DNA from: Dehalococcoidia bacterium
GTDB taxonomy: Bacteria > Chloroflexota > Dehalococcoidia > UBA3495
Length of the DNA stretch: 15,258 nt
Assembly (NCBI GenBank): GCA_002730485.1
Contig: PCAH01000150.1
Location: 1-15,258, forward strand
Direction of reading: 5' to 3'
In this document: piece after piece, positions 7,602 to 13,546 of the stretch
Layout of the letters: each line of letters starts with the position of its first letter
How positions within the stretch are numbered: the first letter of the stretch is position 1
The notes under the pieces: model-generated
Database searches by the model: none
The model's input: only the letters and a program-made list of their open reading frames with translations
What the model was told of the DNA's origin: nothing
Program-made: the position numbers and the translations under genes

Positions 7602-7648
7602 CTTCAGACGTTCCCTCCCCATTCACGTTCAAAGTTTCTATCCGGTAG
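7583..7648 (+). other. Out-of-frame C-terminal tail of the first lipoprotein
   Basis: Read from 7583, this stretch encodes LYFQSLASDVPSPFTFKV and three further residues before TAG at 7646-7648. It aligns with the paralogue's LILRVPETQVPANYHLRC, including the VP pair and the alternating pattern of the last strand. It is reached from the main frame by one added base in the AAAA at 7579-7582. This is either a genuine lesion, a slippage site, or a base-calling error. Confidence 0.7.
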
Positions 7649-7759
7649 GTACTGTTTATGTCACTCTCTGGCCGATGTTGTACTAGATTGGTCATAGGCT
7701 TTCTTTAACTTCAACGATGTGGGTACAGTTAATCGATATCACCCCTCATTGGAGTAATC

Positions 7760-8167
7760 ATGAAACATCTGTTTTTAGTTCTGGCAGGCCTCCTCGCCGT
7801 GATGGTGATGGGTTGCAGCATCTTGGGTGGTTCAGCAACAATCACGCATGGTGAAGAGACGTCGGGAACGATCACGGACGGTGACAGCGATGTCGACGGC
7901 TGGAAGTCAAAGGCTTATAAGGTCGATGTCCGCGGAGGCGTGGAGTATTTCATCCGCCTGACCCACGATGACAGCGAAACGGTGGCTCTTTGGAGTCCCG
8001 ACGCCGATGCGTATCTCGCATTAGTCAACTCAGAGATTTCTTCGCACACCGCTTCTTACAAATTCTCGGAGACCGGATCGCAAGAGCTGATCTTACGTGT
8101 TCCCGAAACGCAAGTTCCGGCAAATTACCACTTAAGGTGTGGACCCCTGGCAGTTAGGTTTTCCTAA
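7760..8167 (+). CDS. Small lipoprotein with PPC-like domain (intact paralogue)
   Basis: The product is 135 residues with a lipoprotein signal ending VMGC at Cys19. The mature part reads ETSGTITDGDSDVDGWKS, YKVDVRGGVEYFIRLT, VALWSPDADAYLAL, ASYKFSETGSQELILRVPE and then NYHLRC. This is the repeating strand pattern of PPC-type beta-sandwich domains (SGTI-xD-D, V-x-aG-x-Y-x-I-x-L, a 'LWsPD' turn, and a closing strand). It is a paralogue of the gene 158 bases upstream and shares the D-x-D-x-x-x-WKS motif. GGAG at 7751-7754, five bases before the ATG, fixes the start. The last eight residues (GPLAVRFS) have no counterpart in the paralogue, and the stop overlaps the convergent epoxide hydrolase by 14 bases, so the end may have been extended. 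Function unknown. Confidence 0.75.
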   Translation: MKHLFLVLAGLLAVMVMGCSILGGSATITHGEETSGTITDGDSDVDGWKSKAYKVDVRGGVEYFIRLTHDDSETVALWSPDADAYLALVNSEISSHTASYKFSETGSQELILRVPETQVPANYHLRCGPLAVRFS

Positions 8168-9311
8168 AACCCCGGAAGAACGCTCTGACCTCTTCGGCCA
8201 ATAGTTGCGGCTCTTCCAACGCTGCGAAGTGACCGCCCTTGGTCATCTCAGTCCACCGTTGCACGTCATAGGAGCGATCGCCCCACTCTCTGGGAGGTTT
8301 TGAAATCTCCTGGGGAAACATGGCCATTCCGGCAGGGGCGGGCACCTTTTGGTCTTGTTCCATCACCCACAGGTTCTTCTGATTCTCGTAGTACATGCGG
8401 GTGGAAGAGCTGATCGTCTGAGTCACCCAATAGATGGTGACAATGGTCAGCAACTCATCTTTGGTATAGCTCTTTTCCACGTCGCCAGCGCAGTCGCTCC
8501 ACGTCCGGTATTTCTCCACGATCCATGAAGCCAGTCCCGCCGGAGAGTCGTTTAACCCGTAGGCCAAAGTCTGGGGTTTGGTGCCCTGTATGTGGCTGTA
8601 ACCGCCCTCGTCGTCGAACCACTTTGCCCGCTGGGTTATCAGCGCTTGTTCGGCGTCCGTGAGGGGCCGAGAGCCCGAGCCCAGATAGGGAGTGGGTCTG
8701 GTGATGGACGTGAGGTGAATGCCGAACAGGCTATCGGCATGGGCAAAACCCAGTCTCGCTGTCACGCCGCTCCCTATGTCACCACCCTGAGCGGCGAACC
8801 TGGGATAGCCCAGATTTTGGGTCATCAACTTGTTCCACATGCCTGCCACCTTCTGAACCTCCATGCCTCGGTCCTGGGCGTGGTCAGAAAATCCGAATCC
8901 AGGCAGTGATGGAGCAACAACGTCAAACGAATCTGCAGCATCGCCGCCGTGGCTGGCCGGATCAGTTAGCAGGGGAATTATCTTGGTCATCTCAAAGAAG
9001 CAGCTGGGCCAACCGTGTGTCATGATCAGCGGGATCGGGTTCGGCCCCTTGCCCTTCTCGTGAATGAAATGGATATCCAGACCGTCCACCACAGATTTGA
9101 AGTGGTTGAAAGCATTTAGTTTGGCTTCCTGGGCGCGCCAGTCGAAATCGGTCCGCCAGTATTCAACCAATTCCTTTATGTAGCCCAGGTTACTGCCGTA
9201 ATCCCAGCCAGAATTGGGAATTTCATCGGGCCAGCGGGTGTCGGCCAGACGCTGTCGCAGGTCATCCAGGACACTATCTTCCACCTTGATTGTGAACGGT
9301 CTTACATCCAT
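8154..9311 (-). CDS. Epoxide hydrolase (EHN domain plus alpha/beta hydrolase fold)
   Basis: This 385-residue protein has the N-terminal EHN domain of microsomal-type epoxide hydrolases (about 1-110: PFTIKVEDSVLDDLRQRL, TRWPDEI, WRAQEAKLN) followed by the alpha/beta core. The oxyanion-hole motif HGWP is at 99-102. The nucleophile is Asp178 in GGDIGS, a cap-domain tyrosine lies in TRMYYEN (307-308), and the catalytic histidine is His361 in GGHFAA. Such enzymes open epoxides to diols through an ester intermediate on the Asp. No signal peptide is visible, so it is probably cytoplasmic. AAGGAG ten bases before the ATG serves as ribosome site. The gene lies 33 bases after the amidohydrolase and is probably cotranscribed with it. 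Its 3' end overlaps the lipoprotein gene tail to tail. Confidence 0.92.
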   Translation of the reverse strand: MDVRPFTIKVEDSVLDDLRQRLADTRWPDEIPNSGWDYGSNLGYIKELVEYWRTDFDWRAQEAKLNAFNHFKSVVDGLDIHFIHEKGKGPNPIPLIMTHGWPSCFFEMTKIIPLLTDPASHGGDAADSFDVVAPSLPGFGFSDHAQDRGMEVQKVAGMWNKLMTQNLGYPRFAAQGGDIGSGVTARLGFAHADSLFGIHLTSITRPTPYLGSGSRPLTDAEQALITQRAKWFDDEGGYSHIQGTKPQTLAYGLNDSPAGLASWIVEKYRTWSDCAGDVEKSYTKDELLTIVTIYWVTQTISSSTRMYYENQKNLWVMEQDQKVPAPAGMAMFPQEISKPPREWGDRSYDVQRWTEMTKGGHFAALEEPQLLAEEVRAFFRGFRKT

Positions 9312-9344
9312 CCTATGAATTCTCCTTTCGGTGATTGGGATTAC

Positions 9345-10358
9345 TTAATCTGAGATGTTGTAGACGCGGGCGGCGGTGTCGTGGAACATGTCAGCCCGTT
9401 CTGAGGCTGAATAGCCCTGGGACAGCCGTTTGAATGCGTTGTAGATCACATTGTAGGAATAGGAGATCTTGTCCACGGGGAAGTTGCTCTCAAACATGCA
9501 GCGACTAGGGCCAAACTGCTGGATGCAGTGTTCCATGAGTGGACTGAGTTGTTGGGCCAGTTCCTCCGAGCCGATGGCGGTCTCACGGTCGTGCCAATAA
9601 TACCCGTAGCGCAGCTGACCTACCCCGCCCAGTTTCATGATGATGTTGGGGCATTTGGCCACTTCTTCCACACCTTTTCGCCATTCGGGCATCACTTCAT
9701 CGTCCCGGTTGGCGTAGGGCCCGATCCTAACCAGACCACCGATATGGTTCAAGACTATTGGGAGTTCCGGTACTGCTTTTGCGAAGTCGACCAACTCCGA
9801 CAATTGGTGGAAGTAGAGCGAGTTCTCGAGGATCAATCCCATGTCGGCCAGCACCTTGGCTCCGGCGCGGTAACCATCGGTACCCAGGGCTCCCTTGATA
9901 TCGCGGTTGGCCAGTTCCGGGCTCTCATCGTACCCAACGGAGTGTCGCACTCCCCGGAAGCGGTTGGGGCTAGCGGCCTGCATGGCTTCCAGAACCGGAC
10001 GCACACCCTCGCCCAGTTTGAGGTCAGCGTGGCCAATGATACCGGCTGCGGCTTTTGTGGGGCCTTGGCTGCCAGATGCTGCAGCATCGGCGATGGTCTG
10101 GATGTACTCGACCTCACCCACGGGCTTCATCTCGTCGGGGCCATCGGTTCGGTACTCGCAGCGGACCTCTATGAACACGGTCGATTTCACGTTGTGTCCG
10201 CTGCCAACGTCACTAGACAATTCAGGCAGCAGATACCGTTGGTAGAGCACCGGCTCTGGCCGCTCCACCCAGAAATGGTGGTGGGGGTCGCAGATGGGAA
10301 TCTCAGGCTCCAGGGTTTCCTCGGGGGTTTGGGCTAACCAGTCATTGCCTCCGGGCAT
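9345..10358 (-). CDS. Amidohydrolase family protein (Amidohydrolase_2, TIM-barrel metal hydrolase)
   Basis: From the ATG at 10358 the product is 337 residues. It has the first-strand metal motif DPHHHFW (24-30, HxH), a central histidine in VLNHIGG (205), and the closing SNFPVDK (291-297) with Asp296 as the catalytic acid/base. This matches the group containing sugar lactonases (L-fuconolactonase, L-rhamnono-lactonase) and 2-pyrone-4,6-dicarboxylate lactonase, so hydrolysis of a lactone is plausible. No signal peptide is seen. GGAGG six bases upstream fixes the start at 10358; the open frame to 10469 crosses the intergenic promoter area and is not conserved-looking. It heads a two-gene operon with the epoxide hydrolase and is divergent from the SDR gene, suggesting a shared cassette for an oxygenated cyclic compound. 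Confidence 0.88.
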   Translation of the reverse strand: MPGGNDWLAQTPEETLEPEIPICDPHHHFWVERPEPVLYQRYLLPELSSDVGSGHNVKSTVFIEVRCEYRTDGPDEMKPVGEVEYIQTIADAAASGSQGPTKAAAGIIGHADLKLGEGVRPVLEAMQAASPNRFRGVRHSVGYDESPELANRDIKGALGTDGYRAGAKVLADMGLILENSLYFHQLSELVDFAKAVPELPIVLNHIGGLVRIGPYANRDDEVMPEWRKGVEEVAKCPNIIMKLGGVGQLRYGYYWHDRETAIGSEELAQQLSPLMEHCIQQFGPSRCMFESNFPVDKISYSYNVIYNAFKRLSQGYSASERADMFHDTAARVYNISD

Positions 10359-10487
10359 GATGATCCTCCATCGATGTTCTGCTTGATATTTGGCGGCCCA
10401 ATAATAGCACGGAGGGGCTAACCAGATGCGTGTATCATTAGCGGCAATCCTTTCTACGGCGATGTACACGATCAGGGGAGAGGCGAG
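10359..10487. promoter_or_regulatory. Divergent intergenic region with possible -10 elements
   Basis: The 129 bases between amidohydrolase and SDR genes must hold promoters in both directions. A TATTAT lies on the minus strand at 10401-10406 and a TATCAT on the plus strand at 10433-10438. Neither has a recognisable -35 hexamer at 16-18 bases, so these are only candidates. Confidence 0.3.
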
Positions 10488-11366
10488 ATGTCAGATATAG
10501 CGGGCAAGGTGGTTGCGGTCACTGGCGCGGCCAGAGGCATGGGAAGGGCCATGGTGCGTGGCCTTTTGACGGAAGGCGCCAAGGTCGTTGCCATGGACCT
10601 GTCCTGGAACCCCACTGGCTTCTCCGGAGATAATGACACCGCCTTTCTGAACGAACTTCAGGAGCGGTCCGACGACGTTTTGATCTCCACTGTGGACATC
10701 AGCGATGCCGCTCAGGTTCAAAACGCCTACCAAACCACCCAGGAGAAGTTTGGGACTGTGGATGCGTTGGTCAACAACGCCAGCGTGCGCCAACGAAATC
10801 TGTTCCCGCCCACCGGCAAGACCACCACTCTGGAGACTGAGGATTCCGACTGGGAGAAGATGTTCGGCGTTGGTGTTTTCGGAACACTGAAGGTGACCAG
10901 GCAGTTCATCAAGCCGATGTTGGAGAAGCAGAACGGCAGTGTCATCACGGTCATCAGCGGCGGCGCCATGCACACTGCCCTGGGCGGAGCCTACGTGGCT
11001 CAGCGTTCCAGCAGCAGGGAGATGCCGTATCAATCGGCCAAGGCGGCCACGCTGACGATGATGTACTACCTGGCCGACGAGGTACGGGATAATAACGTGG
11101 CGGTGAACATTCTCATCCCAGGCAACGCCCGTACCACCGGGTACGACGAGCAGAATGACGCCAGGCGCGATGCGGGTCAGGGAGGAAACAGGCCAGGCCG
11201 AATCTCCATGCTGCCGGAGCACATCGTCCCCATAACCGTGTTCCTGGCCGAGCAAGACGCCAACACCGGTATCACCGGAAGGTGTTTTGACGTTCCCACC
11301 TGGAACCTGGAACACGGCCTAGGCGGACCAGAAACCTGGCGTGACCCTAACGCCAACCGGGCTTAG
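10488..11366 (+). CDS. Short-chain dehydrogenase/reductase (SDR)
   Basis: This 292-residue cytoplasmic oxidoreductase has the classical SDR layout. The cofactor loop TGAARGMG is at 12-19, NNAS at 96-99, catalytic Ser157 (VISGGA), Tyr181 and Lys185 (YQSAK), then the ILIPGNARTTG segment at 208-218. Asp37 (VVAMDLS) at the end of the second strand favours NAD over NADP. Serine and tyrosine are 24 residues apart, against about 13 in typical SDRs, because of an extra loop LGGAYVAQRSSSREMP (165-180). The region after Asp37 is also long. A GGGGAGAGG tract at 10475-10483 gives the ribosome site. It is divergent from the amidohydrolase/epoxide hydrolase pair and may act on the same compound. Substrate unknown. 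Confidence 0.9.
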   Translation: MSDIAGKVVAVTGAARGMGRAMVRGLLTEGAKVVAMDLSWNPTGFSGDNDTAFLNELQERSDDVLISTVDISDAAQVQNAYQTTQEKFGTVDALVNNASVRQRNLFPPTGKTTTLETEDSDWEKMFGVGVFGTLKVTRQFIKPMLEKQNGSVITVISGGAMHTALGGAYVAQRSSSREMPYQSAKAATLTMMYYLADEVRDNNVAVNILIPGNARTTGYDEQNDARRDAGQGGNRPGRISMLPEHIVPITVFLAEQDANTGITGRCFDVPTWNLEHGLGGPETWRDPNANRA

Positions 11367-11385
11367 ATTCGACCTCCGCAAGCCC

Positions 11386-11411
11386 CGTCATTCCGGCGGA
11401 GGCCGGAAACC
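11386..11411 (+). repeat. Dispersed hairpin repeat R1, copy a
   Basis: The sequence CGTCATTCCGGCGGAGGCCG continues as GAAACC. It folds as TTCCGGC, a four-base loop, then GCCGGAA. The same frame CGTCATTCC...GGAATCC recurs at 11557, 12575 and 12671. It lies 19 bases after the SDR stop; without a T run it is not a typical terminator. Confidence 0.7.
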
Positions 11412-11494
11412 ACTCAACCAGAACGCTCCGCTCATGGAGAGCCTTTCGAACCGCCGCTGCGCCGCAGTATTTGCTCATATGTGACATGACCTGG

Positions 11495-11526
11495 GCGCAT
11501 CCTTCGACGGAGCTCAGGACGAGCGG
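11495..11526 (+). repeat. Dispersed repeat R2, copy a
   Basis: This 32-base element (core CCTTCGACGGAGCTCAGGAC) matches the reverse complement of 12621-12652 at 30 of 32 positions; both differences are G to A. Similar short repeats are dispersed in many bacterial genomes. Confidence 0.8.
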
Positions 11527-11556
11527 TTGGTTGGGCAGGACATTTCACCACTCACC

Positions 11557-11583
11557 CGTCTTTCCAGCGAAGGCTGGAATCCA
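11557..11583 (+). repeat. Dispersed hairpin repeat R1, copy b
   Basis: The copy reads CGTCTTTCCAGCGAAGGCTG then GAATCCA, with stem TTCCAGC/GCTGGAA and loop GAAG. Relative to copy a, one stem base pair is exchanged on both sides (G-C to A-T), so the stem is kept. It ends 28 bases from the stop codon of the hydrolase remnant. Confidence 0.75.
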
Positions 11584-11611
11584 GAATGCCTCGCACCGGC
11601 ACACAGTGGGA

Positions 11612-12574
11612 CTAAATGCGTAATACGTCGCTTGCTTGTGCTTCCTCTATGTACTTCTGAACATCTACGGGGAGTAGGAACCCCTCAGATTCTAGTCGTT
11701 GGGCGGCTTTGGTCACTTCTGCCACATATCCGTCGTGGTCCATGTACCGTTCCTCAAGGGATTGGCGAGGGTCACCGGCTTCAATCCGTTCTGCCTTGGT
11801 GGCTTTGAACGGGATGTGCTGGCCTTCAGCTTCGTTGCCGTCGTTCTCGCCGAAGCCTGCACGGCGCAGAGCCCAGCCGGTGGTGGTGGCGATGGGCGCT
11901 GCAACCTCAGGCAGGCGGATACCGGCAAGTTCGTTCCCGTCCGCATCGACTTTGGACACGAAGTTGGGATAGGTGAGGCAGCCAACGACCGAAGGCGGGA
12001 TGTTGGACACGATCTCTTCCTCGAACCGTTCACCAAAATCCAGCAGATACCTGGTTGTGATGACCCCGTTGTAGGTCACTCCGGGGATGGTCGGCCAGCC
12101 CAATTCGGCCTGGGGCGCAATTCCCGTCTGGGAGCCGGGTTGGGGCACGGCAAACACCGCATTTTCAGAGGCCCTGGGCACCCGGCTCTCCGGTGGCATG
12201 GTCCCATCAGTGACCCAGGCGTCAAGGGCTACTAAAAGTGCCCGTTCCGCGGCGATGGGGTCGACTGCGTTTGTGAACTGCTGGCCTGCACCCCGTTTGG
12301 TGCTGTCGCCCACCCGGTGGGAGCTCCCAGAAATCATGTAGAAACGGGCGTAATCCGGGTCTGGCAGGTCGTTACCCTGGGTGTCTGTGTGCAGCAGGGA
12401 GCAGGCTTTAACCCAGTACTCGCTGGCCGTATTGATATTAAAACGCTTGGCGCAGGTATCGTTCGCCAATGAGAGTTCATCACGTCCCGCTGTCTTGCCG
12501 GTCAGATGATCGGTCAGCACCTGGTGCGCGAAGGGAAAGACGCCTTCCGGATAGAGGTGGTTCTGGCGGTTCTG
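11612..12574 (-). pseudogene. 5'-truncated alpha/beta hydrolase domain-containing protein (Abhydrolase_10-like)
   Basis: About 320 codons are open and match the C-terminal part of large secreted alpha/beta hydrolase domain proteins. Matching segments, in order, are FPFAHQVLTDHLTGKTAGRD, ASEYW, LLHTDTQGNDLPDPDYARFY, a GSSH motif, RALLVALDAWVTDGTMPPES, VDADGNELAGIRLPEVAAPI, TGWALR, then IPFKATKAERIEAGDPRQSL and a closing FLLPVDVQKYIEEAQASDVL. Relatives carry a further domain and usually a signal peptide before the FPF segment; here that part is absent. Reading upstream the frame runs straight into repeats R1c, R2b and R1d, giving non-protein-like sequence (HSSESWNP) up to 12712. No start codon with a ribosome site lies before the conserved part; the first in-frame ATG is at 12337, well inside it. 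I call it a remnant, although the absence of internal stops means recent truncation or residual function is possible. Confidence 0.75.
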
Positions 12575-12601
12575 TGGATTCCAGCTTTCGCTGGAATGAC
12601 G
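12575..12601 (-). repeat. Dispersed hairpin repeat R1, copy c
   Basis: On the minus strand this reads CGTCATTCCAGCGAAAGCTG then GAATCCA, with stem TTCCAGC/GCTGGAA and loop GAAA. It faces copy b across the hydrolase remnant and sits exactly where homology to the hydrolase family ends. Confidence 0.8.
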
Positions 12602-12620
12602 GTGGGTGTGGCACCAAAAT

Positions 12621-12652
12621 CCGTTCGTCCTGAGTTCCGTCGAAGGATGCGC
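12621..12652 (-). repeat. Dispersed repeat R2, copy b
   Basis: This is the inverted partner of 11495-11526, identical at 30 of 32 positions. It is 19 bases from R1 copy c, whereas the left-hand pair is 30 bases apart. Confidence 0.8.
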
Positions 12653-12670
12653 ATCAGTCATGTAACTAGT

Positions 12671-12697
12671 GGAATTCTGCCTTCGCAATAATGACGG
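12671..12697 (-). repeat. Degenerate hairpin repeat R1, copy d
   Basis: On the minus strand this reads CGTCATTATTGCGAAGGCAG then AATTCC. It aligns with R1 copies b and c over CGTCATT, GCGAA, GC and AAT.CC, but the stem is partly broken. It completes a right-hand array R1-R2-R1 that mirrors the left-hand one. Confidence 0.5.
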
Positions 12698-12714
12698 GCA
12701 GGTGTAAATCAAAC

Positions 12715-12744
12715 AAAAACCCCAGCAAGAATGCTGGGGTTTTT
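12715..12744 (-). terminator. Strong rho-independent terminator
   Basis: The stem CCCCAGC (12720-12726) pairs with GCTGGGG (12733-12739) around a six-base loop, flanked by five As and five Ts that extend the pairing. On the minus strand it is followed by TTTTTG. It lies 20 bases beyond the stop of the alpha/beta hydrolase at 12765 and would end the LLM/hydrolase transcript. It is symmetric enough to work in both directions, and it isolates the hydrolase remnant from upstream transcription. Confidence 0.9.
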
Positions 12745-12764
12745 GATTTCCTAGAACGTAGTAT

Positions 12765-13544
12765 TTAAGGGTTTATCACGCCGGATTGGTGGCCGACTAT
12801 GAAGGTCTCCCAATGCTCTGCGTAGTCGACCACTGAATTCACCATGGCCTCAGGCCGGTCGCCGACGATGCAGTGGCCAGCGTCGTACACGATTGCGATG
12901 TTGCAGTTGGGTATCTTTTCTCGGTAGACCCTGGCGGCTTCTGGGGAAACCAGCCTGTCATTTTTCCCGAATATAGCCAGGGTGGGACAGTGGATATCCG
13001 CCAATCTGGACTCAGCTTCAGCGTCGTGGCCCCCCACTTTCAACCGTCGCAGCAATTCCGATTCTTTAGCGAATACGTCCGGTGCCAATGGAGAAAACTT
13101 TTGAGCGTTCTCGCTGTGGGCAAACATGGAATCATGGAATTCTTGGGCAGTGGTCTCGGCGGTGCCCCACTGCGGTTTGATCGCAGCAGGTGAAACCAGT
13201 ATCAGGGCTTCCACTTGGTCCGGAGATTGGACGGCCTGCCAGAGAGCAACATGGGCACCAAATGACGTTCCGATTAACGTGTAGCGCTCCGAAGTGAGCG
13301 CGGATGCAGTGCCTGCGACAACAGACGCCAAGTCACCAACCGACTGCGAGTCCGTATTTACGTTGGAGTCGCCCATACCTGGCAGTTCTAGGGAGAAGAC
13401 CTGGTACTTCTCGGCCAGGGCTTCATGGAGTGGGGTGTCATGCCATCCAGTTTGGTCCAGCATTATCACGGGCCGCCCCTGGCCTGCATGCCAATAGCGG
13501 ACGGAATACCCGCCAGCGTCCACCTGTCCTTGTTTGAACTCCAT
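12765..13544 (-). CDS. Alpha/beta hydrolase fold protein
   Basis: This 259-residue cytoplasmic hydrolase has a complete triad: Ser94 in GTSFG (92-96), Asp196 in FGKNDRLV, and His224 in DAGHC. The region before the first helix reads MLDQTGWHD rather than the usual HG-x oxyanion motif, so the oxyanion residue after the third strand may be Gln31 or Thr32. Related proteins are esterases, C-C bond hydrolases and lactonases; the substrate cannot be deduced. The ATG is two bases after the stop of the LLM oxidoreductase (TAG-TC-ATG), with a purine-rich AGAGAG inside the end of that gene, so the two are translationally coupled. It is the last gene of the unit and is followed by a strong terminator. 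Confidence 0.88.
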   Translation of the reverse strand: MEFKQGQVDAGGYSVRYWHAGQGRPVIMLDQTGWHDTPLHEALAEKYQVFSLELPGMGDSNVNTDSQSVGDLASVVAGTASALTSERYTLIGTSFGAHVALWQAVQSPDQVEALILVSPAAIKPQWGTAETTAQEFHDSMFAHSENAQKFSPLAPDVFAKESELLRRLKVGGHDAEAESRLADIHCPTLAIFGKNDRLVSPEAARVYREKIPNCNIAIVYDAGHCIVGDRPEAMVNSVVDYAEHWETFIVGHQSGVINP

Positions 13545-13546
13545 GA

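Noticed and set aside
8154..8167. Small hairpin TTAGG-TTTT-CCTAA as a terminator between convergent genes
   Set aside because: The stem is only five A/T-rich pairs, the hairpin lies within both coding ends, and the T run is weak.
9528..10337. A 269-codon open frame antisense to the amidohydrolase
   Set aside because: It is a shadow of a high-G+C coding strand; the amidohydrolase has metal-binding motifs and a proper ribosome site.
10359..10469. Longer N-terminus for the amidohydrolase
   Set aside because: The extra residues are not family-like and GGAGG sits correctly before the ATG at 10358.
10491..11315. A 274-codon open frame antisense to the SDR gene
   Set aside because: It mirrors the SDR codon pattern, has no ribosome site or recognisable domain, and the SDR has all catalytic motifs.
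11386..11583. CRISPR array
   Set aside because: The repeats are two different types with unequal spacing, hairpin-rich, and without nearby cas genes.
11386..12697. Insertion sequence or composite transposon
   Set aside because: The ends are inverted, but no transposase, no terminal target duplication and no known IS end could be recognised; reported only as a repeat arrangement.
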